Shown here one piece after another: positions 44,881 through 52,567 of a DNA stretch of 64,000 nucleotides (its first letter is position 1; every line of letters begins with the position of its first letter). Made by a program: the position numbers and the translations under genes. The stretch comes from Eubacteriaceae bacterium UBA6119 (GTDB lineage: Bacteria; Bacillota; Clostridia; Eubacteriales; UBA1433): NCBI GenBank assembly GCA_002423395.1, contig DIVZ01000004.1:1-64000 (forward strand), in the 5' to 3' direction. The notes beneath the pieces are model-generated. The model had not been told where the DNA came from. It saw only the letters and a list, made by a program, of their open reading frames with translations, and ran no database searches.

Positions 44881-45597
44881 TTATGGTTTAAATTGTTCTT
44901 GCAGTCCGCTTATACCTTCATCAAATATTGCATTAATCGCTATATCAGCCTGTTCACTGTTCCTGCATTCCAGCGCAGCTATTAATTCCTTGTGCTGTCT
45001 GCGTGATATATCGCGCTTTTCTTCTGTTGTAAAATACCCTTTTAAATACCAGCGTATAGCATTTTCAAAAGATCGGAAAATCATAGCATAAACAATATTT
45101 CCCGATGCATTTGTAAGTGTATGGTGAAAATTATAATTTGATTCTGAAAAAGATTCTTCCGACGCACTTGCAATCATATCGTTTAAAAACCCTTTCAATT
45201 CATCTAGTTCTTTGCCGGTTATGCGCTGAGCCGCTACGCGAGTGCATTCACGCTCAAGCAGTCTTCTTGTATCGAGCATATTTGCAAATAATTCAAAATC
45301 AACTTTTTCCTTGCTATGCTCTATTAATGACATAAGCATTAAAGGAGTGCTGTTTTGTTTATAGTCATTTATGTACGCTCCGTGACGAGGTACTATTTTT
45401 ACAAAACCTTTTGCCTCCAAATCACGAATTGCCAAATTCAATACAGCTCGGCTTATCCCCATCGCCGCCGCAAGTTCTCTCTCGGCAGGCAGTCGGTCGC
45501 CGGGTTTTAGCTCACCTGTAAATATTCTGCGTTCAATTTCATGTGAAGCCTGTGCTCTAAGGCTGTTTACTTCAATTTTTGTAAAATTATGTTCCAT
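44881..45597 (-). CDS. GntR-family (FCD/FadR subfamily) transcription regulator
   Basis: 238-residue regulator. The N-terminal winged helix (about 12-75) has RIFTGELKPGDRLPAERELA and the recognition helix MGISRAVLNLAIRDLEAKGF. The C-terminal all-helical FCD domain (about 95-230) has the RLLERECTRVAAQRI, SNYNFHHTLTNASGN and HKELIAALECRN segments that carry the metal and ligand histidines. FCD regulators usually sense organic acids. It heads the flavoprotein-reductase cluster on the same strand and has a perfect inverted repeat in its promoter, so autoregulation and control of the cluster are inferred. Confidence 0.92.
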   Translation of the reverse strand: MEHNFTKIEVNSLRAQASHEIERRIFTGELKPGDRLPAERELAAAMGISRAVLNLAIRDLEAKGFVKIVPRHGAYINDYKQNSTPLMLMSLIEHSKEKVDFELFANMLDTRRLLERECTRVAAQRITGKELDELKGFLNDMIASASEESFSESNYNFHHTLTNASGNIVYAMIFRSFENAIRWYLKGYFTTEEKRDISRRQHKELIAALECRNSEQADIAINAIFDEGISGLQEQFKP

Positions 45598-45621
45598 GAA
45601 TGCCTCTCTGATTGCTTTTTC

Positions 45622-45640
45622 TTGGTGGCACAGCCACCAA
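45622..45640. promoter_or_regulatory. Operator candidate of the GntR/FCD regulator
   Basis: Perfect inverted repeat TTGGTGG-CACAG-CCACCAA. It contains TGGT and ACCA, as in FadR-type operators. It lies 25 bases before the regulator gene and spans the predicted start of transcription. Confidence 0.65.
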
Positions 45641-45644
45641 CCAT

Positions 45645-45650
45645 ATTATA
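45645..45650 (-). promoter_or_regulatory. -10 box of the GntR regulator gene
   Basis: A perfect TATAAT on the minus strand; the start would be near 45638, inside the operator. The only -35 candidate, TTGTTT, is at a poor 20-base spacing, which is why only the -10 is called. Confidence 0.5.
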
Positions 45651-45904
45651 TAATATATTCTATGAAAAAAAAACAATATTTTATTACTTTTATAAAACTT
45701 TAAAAATTTATTTTATTAAACTCATAGGGGCGCATTGTCTAACTTTTTAAATATCGAAAAAATTCAGAAATAACATTAAAATTTGTTGGAATATTTTCTA
45801 TAACAATTAATAAAAAAGTCTAAAACACGGCTGGACTTGAACGTGCAATTCACAGCATAAGAGAATCAATGCTGCTTGAGGATGTAAAAACAGTTTTAAT
45901 TAAA

Positions 45905-45941
45905 ACAGACTATAATACTAATGTAAAATAGTCTGCTTTTT
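45905..45941. terminator. Terminator downstream of hcp
   Basis: An 8-bp stem CAGACTAT (45905-45912) with its complement (45927-45934) and a 14-base loop. On the plus strand six T follow; on the minus strand four T follow. It lies 50-80 bases past the hcp stop, so it may serve hcp from the minus strand. Confidence 0.5.
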
Positions 45942-45985
45942 TAATCTATCGCAACAATCCGAACTATTTAAACAGCTTATTTGTT

Positions 45986-47617
45986 TTATTGCTCCATAAA
46001 CATTTTTATATCGTCATCAACAGTACCTATGCCTGCAATGCCAAATTTCTCGACAAGCACTTTTGCGACGTTAGGTGATAAAAATCCCGGAAGTGTCGGT
46101 CCTAAGTGTATATTTTTTACTCCTAGGTATAAAAGAGCCAAGAGTACTATAACGGCTTTTTGTTCATACCATGCAATATTGTAAGCTATAGGAAGCTTGT
46201 TTATATCGTCAAGTCCGAATACTTCTTTTAGTTTTAACGCTATAACCGCAAGTGAATATGAGTCATTGCATTGACCTGCGTCAAGCACCCTCGGTATTCC
46301 CCCGATATCACCCATATCTAATTTATTATATTTATATTTAGCGCAGCCCGCCGTTAAAATAACTGTGTCTTTCGGCAGTTTTTGAGCAAATTCAGTATAA
46401 TAATCTCTTGATTTCATCCTGCCGTCGCAGCCCGCCATTACAAAGAATTTTTTTATTGCTCCGCTTTTTACCGCATCAACAACTTTGTCTGCAAGCGCCA
46501 GCACCTGGTTATGAGCAAATCCGCCTACTATAGTTCCAGTCTCAATCTCTTCCGGCGCAGGCAATGTTTTTGCAAGCTTTATTATTTCACTGAAATCTTT
46601 TTTACCGTTTTCATCCGCTGCTATATGCGCACAATCGGTATATCCGGTTGAGCCGGTTGTAAATATTCTGTTTTTTATTTCCTCGTCTTTCGGCGGAACA
46701 ATGCAGTTCGTTGTAAATAATATCGGGCCGTTAAATGTCTTAAACTCTTCAAGCTGTTTCCACCAGGCATTTCCGTAATTGCCTGCAAAATTATCATATT
46801 TTTTAAAGAAAGGATAATAGTGGGCAGGCAGCATTTCGCTGTGCGTATATACATCAACGCCCGTGCCTTTAGTCTGATCCAAAAGTTGTTCCAAATCCGT
46901 CAAATCATGACCGGAAATAAGAATCGCGGGGTTTTTTCGCACTCCGATATTAACTTTCGTTATTTCTGGATGCCCGTATTTTGAAGTATTGGCCTCATCC
47001 AAAAGCGCCATAGCCTTTACGCCGTATTCGCCCGTTTTTAGTGTTAAAGCTACTAAATCATCGGCTGTTAAACTTCCGTCTAAAGTTTTCGCAAGCGCTT
47101 CATATAAAAAGTCGTAAATTTCATTGTTTTCTTTTCCGATATTTAATGCATGCTCAGCATAAGCTGCCATACCTTTTAGTCCGTATGTTATCATTTCTCT
47201 GAGTGATCTTACATCTTCATGTTCGGTTGCAAGCACTCCTACGTTTGATGCCTTATTAATCATATCTTCACGTGTCGTAACATTGAAAACAGCTGCGTCA
47301 TTCAAATTTTTAAGTTTAGTCTTATTAATTAATTCTTCTCGGTAAGCTATCATTTTTTTGATCTGATTTATAAAAGCTTCTTCATCCCAGTTTGCGTTTG
47401 TAATAGTCATAAACATACTGTTAAGCATTTGACGATTTATATCGGGAATATTCTCGGCTTTTAATTTGGCTTTTACAACAACCTCCGAAACGCCTTTGAT
47501 TGTATAGATTAACAAATCCTGCAATTTTGCTAAATCTTCGCTTTTGCCGCATACGCCCCTTATAGTGCATCCTGTGTTTTTTGCCGTCTCTTGACATTGG
47601 AAACAAAACATTGACAT
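45986..47617 (-). CDS. hcp: Hybrid cluster protein (hydroxylamine reductase)
   Basis: 543-residue Hcp with an N-terminal cubane cluster motif C5-x2-C8, C17 and C23, and C-terminal ligands of the hybrid Fe-S-O cluster, including GGFAHNQ, AGCDGRMKSRD, TAGCAKYKYN and DAGQCNDSYS. Hcp reduces nitric oxide or hydroxylamine and protects anaerobes against nitrosative stress. The length is normal for the short-insert type of anaerobes. The ATG at 47617 follows GGAGGATAAAATT. It diverges from a Crp/Fnr gene with a shared palindrome, which fits the known HcpR arrangement. Confidence 0.96.
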   Translation of the reverse strand: MSMFCFQCQETAKNTGCTIRGVCGKSEDLAKLQDLLIYTIKGVSEVVVKAKLKAENIPDINRQMLNSMFMTITNANWDEEAFINQIKKMIAYREELINKTKLKNLNDAAVFNVTTREDMINKASNVGVLATEHEDVRSLREMITYGLKGMAAYAEHALNIGKENNEIYDFLYEALAKTLDGSLTADDLVALTLKTGEYGVKAMALLDEANTSKYGHPEITKVNIGVRKNPAILISGHDLTDLEQLLDQTKGTGVDVYTHSEMLPAHYYPFFKKYDNFAGNYGNAWWKQLEEFKTFNGPILFTTNCIVPPKDEEIKNRIFTTGSTGYTDCAHIAADENGKKDFSEIIKLAKTLPAPEEIETGTIVGGFAHNQVLALADKVVDAVKSGAIKKFFVMAGCDGRMKSRDYYTEFAQKLPKDTVILTAGCAKYKYNKLDMGDIGGIPRVLDAGQCNDSYSLAVIALKLKEVFGLDDINKLPIAYNIAWYEQKAVIVLLALLYLGVKNIHLGPTLPGFLSPNVAKVLVEKFGIAGIGTVDDDIKMFMEQ

Positions 47618-47666
47618 AATTTTATCCTCCGTTCATTTTTTTAATTTTTGTTGCTTATTTATCTCA

Positions 47667-47694
47667 ATTATAATAACATTGAGCTATATAGTAA
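47667..47694 (-). promoter_or_regulatory. Promoter of hcp
   Basis: Minus strand TTACTA (47694-47689), 16 bases, TATAAT (47672-47667). The predicted start is at 47660. The poor -35 box abuts the palindrome, as in activator-dependent promoters. Confidence 0.6.
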
Positions 47695-47708
47695 GTTGCA
47701 TTTGCAAC
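47695..47708. promoter_or_regulatory. Crp/Fnr-type operator between hcp and its regulator
   Basis: Perfect palindrome GTTGC-ATTT-GCAAC. Its centre (47701.5) is at -41.5 of the predicted hcp start, the classical class II activator position. On the other side it lies just upstream of a TATAAA box of the regulator gene, which would allow autorepression. Confidence 0.7.
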
Positions 47709-47752
47709 AGATATAAAATAAATAACTTTAATGTTCAAAAAGAGGTTATGTA

Positions 47753-48415
47753 ATGAATATAAATATTGATGTCATATCAAAAAACGCGCTTTTTGAAAAC
47801 GTCAGTTACTCAAATTTAACGTCAATGTTCGCCTGTCTGAATGTAAGGTATGAAGAATGTAAAAAGGGCAGCTATATTTTTTTGGAAGGACAAAAAGTCG
47901 ACTATGTAGGAGTAGTGCAGAAAGGTAAACTTGCGGCGGTAAAAGACACTTATCAGGGCAATCGCAGTATTTTGCAGGAATACTCTCCTTCAGAAATGTT
48001 CGGAGGAGCGTTCGCCTGCGCAAAACTTGATAAAGCTCCGATATCGGTGCTCGCTCTTTCCGACAGCGAAGTTTTGCTTTTTGATTACAAACGCATAATA
48101 ACCACCTGCAGCAGCGCTTGTGTATTTCACGCAAAGCTTATTGAAAATATGCTGAAAATCCTTGCGGAGGATGTCTTAAATCTTAATGACAAACTTCATG
48201 TATTGTCAAACAGAACTACGCGGGATAAACTGCTTGCGTACTTTGAGCTTCAAAGAGAAATTTTTAATTCAAACACTTTCTCCATACCGTTAAACCGTGA
48301 ACAGCTTGCAGATTTTCTGTTTGTAGACAGAAGCGCAATGTCGCGCGAGCTGTCCCAAATGCGGGATGAAGGACTTATTAAATTTGATAAAAATAATATA
48401 GAATTACTCATATAA
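47753..48415 (+). CDS. Crp/Fnr-family regulator, probable HcpR-type
   Basis: 220-residue regulator with an N-terminal cyclic-nucleotide-binding-like beta barrel (about 10-120), a dimer helix (about 122-150), and a C-terminal winged helix with LNREQLADFLFVDRSAMSRE (about 180-199). It lacks the N-terminal cysteine cluster of Fnr, so it would sense through the barrel, as HcpR-type proteins with haem do; this is inference. It is divergent from hcp, with an operator in the shared 135-base gap. Ribosome site GAGGTTATGTA. Confidence 0.88.
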   Translation: MNINIDVISKNALFENVSYSNLTSMFACLNVRYEECKKGSYIFLEGQKVDYVGVVQKGKLAAVKDTYQGNRSILQEYSPSEMFGGAFACAKLDKAPISVLALSDSEVLLFDYKRIITTCSSACVFHAKLIENMLKILAEDVLNLNDKLHVLSNRTTRDKLLAYFELQREIFNSNTFSIPLNREQLADFLFVDRSAMSRELSQMRDEGLIKFDKNNIELLI

Positions 48416-48481
48416 CATAAAAACATAATTTTTCCGCGAATAAAATATATTTTTATATACAAAACTTTGCGGAGAGATTAT

Positions 48482-49363
48482 ATGCATATCTTATTCAAAA
48501 AAAGACACTTGTTTTTTATATTTTTTCTTATCGCAATAACTGCGGTTTTAATTTTATTTTACAATAATAAATATCCAGCTCAAGATGCACAAAGCGATGA
48601 TGCCGCAATTTATGTTCCTATTATAATGTATCATGAAATAAAAACTTTCAAGCTCGGAAAAGACGTAATAAGCCCCGAAGAGTTTGAAGGCGATTTAAAG
48701 TATCTTAAAGAAAACAATTATCATACAATAACCATGACGGAGCTGATAAATTATGTTAACAACGGCGGTTCTCTTCCAGAAAACCCGATAATTCTCACAT
48801 TTGACGACGGCTATTTAAGCACATACAAATACGCCTATCCGCTCCTTGAAAAATACGATATGAAAATAGTGTTTTCAATAATAGGAAAAAATACTGACGA
48901 GTTTACAAAAGTTCACGACGACAACATAGACTACTCCCATGTAAACTGGGATCAGATTAATGAAATGCTTAAATCGGGAAAAGTTGAAATACAAAACCAC
49001 ACTTACGATTTGCACTACAATTACGGCAAAAGATTCGGCGTTCTGCCCAATTCATATGAACCTTTGGTGTCATACGAAAAAGCGTTGAAAGATGACATTA
49101 ATAAGCTCCAGTACGAAATAATAGCGTATACGGGAAAGATACCCAACACATTCGCATATCCGTATGGTAAGTCAGACAAAAGCTCGGAGGACGTTTTAAA
49201 GAAAATGCGGTTTAAAGCAACCCTTACATGCAACCAGGGTATAAACATAATAACTAAAGATCCCGATTGCCTGTTCGGCTTAAAAAGATTAATACGCTCG
49301 CACGGTGACTGCATTCAGGATATATTAACCAAAGCCTATAAAACCGTTAAAATAAAAGATTAA
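48482..49363 (+). CDS. Membrane-anchored polysaccharide deacetylase (NodB-type)
   Basis: 293-residue carbohydrate esterase family 4 protein. An N-terminal signal anchor (about 8-27) is followed by the NodB domain with FDDG at 107-110 (catalytic base and metal Asp) and the metal motif H173-T-Y-D-L-H178. A late LTCNQG block completes the fold. It would deacetylate peptidoglycan or another cell-surface polymer outside the membrane. The frame opens at a TTG (48467), but the ATG at 48482 after GGAGAG is the start. It follows the Crp/Fnr gene by 66 bases, perhaps in the same transcript. Confidence 0.9.
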   Translation: MHILFKKRHLFFIFFLIAITAVLILFYNNKYPAQDAQSDDAAIYVPIIMYHEIKTFKLGKDVISPEEFEGDLKYLKENNYHTITMTELINYVNNGGSLPENPIILTFDDGYLSTYKYAYPLLEKYDMKIVFSIIGKNTDEFTKVHDDNIDYSHVNWDQINEMLKSGKVEIQNHTYDLHYNYGKRFGVLPNSYEPLVSYEKALKDDINKLQYEIIAYTGKIPNTFAYPYGKSDKSSEDVLKKMRFKATLTCNQGINIITKDPDCLFGLKRLIRSHGDCIQDILTKAYKTVKIKD

Positions 49364-49376
49364 AGACAACAAAAAA

Positions 49377-49393
49377 GAGCAGTTAATCTGCTC
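49377..49393 (-). terminator. Terminator of the QueC-like gene
   Basis: Stem GAGCAG/CTGCTC with a 5-base loop; six T follow on the minus strand. It is weaker on the plus strand for the deacetylase gene. Confidence 0.7.
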
Positions 49394-49400
49394 ATTTAAT

Positions 49401-50174
49401 TTAATAATTAAAATATCTTCTTCTGTACTTTTTATATTTTTTATACCATTCTTTTTCGCCGTGTTTCTGATCGGTCTTAAACCTTCTTAAAGCGGCTTTA
49501 GTAAATCTTTCGGGCAGTCCGTCCTGTATAGTAAACTTGCACGGAAAACAGCTTCCGCACGCTTTGCCTTTATGCGGAAAATGGCAGAACCACGTTTTGT
49601 ACATTGTGTCTAAAAAGCCCATTTCAATTGCTTTTTCTTTCATTTCAAGCTTAGTCATTTTATATAGCGGATATTTAAACAGCCCGAATGTTTTGTTTAA
49701 ATCATCAGTAGATTTTTCTTTGTTAAGCTCCCAGTACTCAAGTCCGTTTTCGTCTGTTGTTTGCACCATTTCACCGAACTTGTTCATCATCGCTTCGGCA
49801 AGTCCGCCCTGCTCTACGCCTATCTCAAGGCTTCCCAACCCTTTTGCGTATCTCGCGAGGTATTCGTACTGCGGTCCTATTAAAATCTGCTGTCTTATTC
49901 GGTTAAACGCTTCGGTGATTTCCTTATCTTCGGGTATGTCTTTAAATTGCACAATTTTAACGGGTTTAAAAACGCATTTTGTTTTCGGGTCTGCTAAAAT
50001 GTCTTTTGACACTTCTTCCATAGCTTTTATTTCAAAGTCTCTTGAGCGTCTGTTTTCGTAATATATATAATGCGGCTGAAGCGTAATTTCCTGTCTTGAT
50101 AAAAAAAGCACTCTGAATGTAGAGTCCCATCCGCCGGTCCACAGCACATTAATTTCTGGCAACGTCTTTTCCAT
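49401..50174 (-). CDS. QueC-like PP-loop ATP pyrophosphatase
   Basis: 257-residue N-type ATP pyrophosphatase. The PP-loop is WTGGWDST (12-19), and a C-terminal zinc motif C197-x8-C206-x2-C209-x2-C212 has the same spacing as 7-cyano-7-deazaguanine synthase QueC. Much of the middle (about 40-160) is unlike the standard enzyme. No queD, queE or queF is near, so it may modify something other than the queuosine precursor. The frame opens at a TTG (50186), but GGGAGC six bases before the ATG at 50174 marks the start. Confidence 0.75.
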   Translation of the reverse strand: MEKTLPEINVLWTGGWDSTFRVLFLSRQEITLQPHYIYYENRRSRDFEIKAMEEVSKDILADPKTKCVFKPVKIVQFKDIPEDKEITEAFNRIRQQILIGPQYEYLARYAKGLGSLEIGVEQGGLAEAMMNKFGEMVQTTDENGLEYWELNKEKSTDDLNKTFGLFKYPLYKMTKLEMKEKAIEMGFLDTMYKTWFCHFPHKGKACGSCFPCKFTIQDGLPERFTKAALRRFKTDQKHGEKEWYKKYKKYRRRYFNY

Positions 50175-50387
50175 AATAGCTCCCAATATTGTTTAAATTT
50201 AAGTATTAGTTTTTTCGTAATATTTTATTTAGCAAACAATGCCAAATCACGCATAATATCATAACACGGCAGTATTTATTTTGCAAGAATGTATGAAAGT
50301 TATATAATAATTAAAACAATATTTAATTTTGTGACTAATATCTCTTAAATTAAACAAGTGGAATTTCAATATGGTATAATATAATAT

Positions 50388-51449
50388 ATGGAAAAAAAAT
50401 TTAATCATAGCGTGCCTAAATTTTATCTAAGAAATTTTTCAAATAACACTAAAAGTATCGGAATGTATCTTTTGTCTCATAACCAGTATGTAAAAGATGC
50501 ATCAATAAAAGATATAGCTGGTCAAGATTATTTATACGGTAAAGATAGTCAAATTGAAGATTGGTTTGCAAATTTAGAAAATGAATGGGCAATTTTAATA
50601 AAAGATATAATAAACTCAGAAATTATTTCAAAAGAACCAGAAGACTATGCGAATTTATTAATGTTTATATATTTAAGTGAAGCTCGTACTATTCAAGCAG
50701 CTGCTGACTTAAATAACGAAATTGACACCATATACAAAGCTATAGCAAAAATGACATATTATAATAATAATAAAATAACTAAAGATGAATTGGATTATTA
50801 TATTAAAAATACTAAAGTAAGTGCTGATAGCCCTATTTTACCTTTTATTAAAGGCACAAGTGAGATGGTTTGTATTATGAGTGATTTAAACCCAGTCTTA
50901 ATAAAAAATAATTCAAATATACAATTTATAACAAGCGATTGTCCTGTTATTAGATATAACCAAATGTTTATACAAAGGAATTATAAAAAAAAATATGGTT
51001 GGGGAAATTTCGGAGTACAATGTTTTTTGCCATTATCGCCAAGATTATGTCTATGCCTTTTTGATCAAGCGATATATAAATGCAAAACTAAAAATGATAT
51101 AATTGAAATAAATGGTGCTGACCAAATAAATAATTTAAATAAACTTTTTCTTTATAATGCTAATAATTCAATTTATTTTAATAATTCAGAACGCGATTGG
51201 GTAATAGAACGATTAGTAAAAACAAAGAAAAGACATTATAATTCTAAAACTAACATTCACTGGGGTAAAAATAATAAAGACTTTTTACTCAATTACTCGC
51301 AAAAAAGTATATGTGAAAAAATTAATTTGAATTTTTTTACTGTTAGAGAAGAATGCTTAAAAATACCATTCCCAGAAAACGAAGCAGGACCTTTACGTCC
51401 AAATGCTATAGAAGTTAAAAAATCATTTAGAGATAAAAATAAACATTAA
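50388..51449 (+). CDS. DUF4238 domain protein
   Basis: 353-residue protein of the DUF4238 family, of unknown function. The N-terminal signature NHSVPKFYLRNFSN (residues 6-19) is typical, and a central FITSDCPVIRYN block (about 182-193) is also family-like. There is no signal peptide or membrane helix. Its codon use is much richer in A/T, Asn and Lys than its neighbours, and it has no partner gene, which suggests recent acquisition. The start has no clear ribosome site (ATATATATATGG), so leaderless or weak translation is possible. Confidence 0.78.
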   Translation: MEKKFNHSVPKFYLRNFSNNTKSIGMYLLSHNQYVKDASIKDIAGQDYLYGKDSQIEDWFANLENEWAILIKDIINSEIISKEPEDYANLLMFIYLSEARTIQAAADLNNEIDTIYKAIAKMTYYNNNKITKDELDYYIKNTKVSADSPILPFIKGTSEMVCIMSDLNPVLIKNNSNIQFITSDCPVIRYNQMFIQRNYKKKYGWGNFGVQCFLPLSPRLCLCLFDQAIYKCKTKNDIIEINGADQINNLNKLFLYNANNSIYFNNSERDWVIERLVKTKKRHYNSKTNIHWGKNNKDFLLNYSQKSICEKINLNFFTVREECLKIPFPENEAGPLRPNAIEVKKSFRDKNKH

Positions 51450-51456
51450 CAAAACC

Positions 51457-51480
51457 AAAGGCAGCTCACGCTGCCTTTTA
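51457..51480. terminator. Terminator between DUF4238 gene and ABC permease
   Basis: Stem AAAGGCAGC (51457-51465) with its complement (51470-51478), loop TCAC, then T. It can serve both converging genes. Confidence 0.8.
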
Positions 51481-51502
51481 TCTTTAACTACCCTTTAACT
51501 AA

Positions 51503-52567
51503 TTACAACTTCCTATACCTCTTCAGTGCCGCCACATTAAGCACTATAAACACTACCGCAAATCCCGCAAGCACTAACATGTCTTTCTTAACATCCCCAA
51601 GCCCGACCCCCTTGTACATTATCGCTTTAAGCGCGTCCGCCGAGTAATACATCGGCATTATCTTTGCTATAGCCTGCAGCCAGTTCGCCATTCCCTCAAG
51701 CGGAAACAGTCCGCAGAAAAACGCCTGCGGTATAATTACTATCGGTATAAACTGTATCATCTGAAATTCGCTCGTAGCAAACGCCGATAGCAGTATTCCA
51801 AGCGACAGCGCAACAATCGCAGACATTGTGCATATTATAAGTACGTTCCAAATGGAGCCCACAAGCACAATATCCAAAACCTTTATAGCAAACAAAACCG
51901 TAACAGTTGTCTGCACCATCGCGATAATTCCGTAACCTATTAAATACCCGGCAACGACTTCCCATCTGTTAACGGGAGTGGACATCAGCTTTTCCATAGT
52001 GCCCGTCATTCGCTCTCTTAGAAGCCCTATACCTGATATTAAAAAAACGAAAAAGAATACGAAGAAACCTATTAAAGCCGGACTGAATGTATCAAAACTT
52101 GTAGTGTCCTCGTCTCCGTATATGTATTTCACGTCCATATCAAGCTCTTTGTCTTCAAAATCTACTCTCCCTCTGCTTAACGTATCTATCAGTTCCCCAA
52201 TCATTTCCAAGGAAATATTTTCTTTTACTCTAATTTCAAGACCTTTTGATAAATTAGGGTCAGTGTTTGTAAGCGTAAGCGTAAACTTATCGTCCTTCTG
52301 AACAAGCATACCGTCAAGATTTTTCTCAATTATCGCATTATTGTCGGCTTTGGTAAGTTTAGTTACAGTTATATCCGCGTCTTTAAGCGCGGTAACTATT
52401 TCTTTGTCTACATTCACAACGCCTAATTTGGGGTTAATGTCCTCGCCGTTGAATATAAAATACATAAGCGAAAGCACAAACAGCGGAGCTATGAATATAA
52501 GCGCCATCGTGCGTCTGTCTCTGCGCATCTGCTGTAATATTCTTCTTATTATTGCGCTTACTCTCAC
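51503..52567 (-). CDS. ABC-2 type transporter permease
   Basis: 354-residue permease of the ABC-2 exporter class. The first helix (about 22-40) is followed by a large extracytoplasmic domain (about 42-170). A five-helix C-terminal bundle (about 175-345) contains the conserved GLLRERMTGTMEKLMSTPVN elbow. This YhiH/LinearMcc/Nat-type layout is used for export of drugs, ions or peptides; the substrate is unknown. It overlaps the ATPase gene by four bases. Confidence 0.9.
   Translation of the reverse strand: MRVSAIIRRILQQMRRDRRTMALIFIAPLFVLSLMYFIFNGEDINPKLGVVNVDKEIVTALKDADITVTKLTKADNNAIIEKNLDGMLVQKDDKFTLTLTNTDPNLSKGLEIRVKENISLEMIGELIDTLSRGRVDFEDKELDMDVKYIYGDEDTTSFDTFSPALIGFFVFFFVFLISGIGLLRERMTGTMEKLMSTPVNRWEVVAGYLIGYGIIAMVQTTVTVLFAIKVLDIVLVGSIWNVLIICTMSAIVALSLGILLSAFATSEFQMIQFIPIVIIPQAFFCGLFPLEGMANWLQAIAKIMPMYYSADALKAIMYKGVGLGDVKKDMLVLAGFAVVFIVLNVAALKRYRKL

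Larger units (their letters stand above)
45598..45985. other. Intergenic region between the GntR regulator and hcp
   Basis: 388 bases holding the regulator's operator and -10 box (45622-45650), a possible coding remnant (plus strand, about 45831-45930, ending in TAG), and a hairpin terminator at 45905-45941. The rest is plain AT-rich DNA. Confidence 0.5.
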
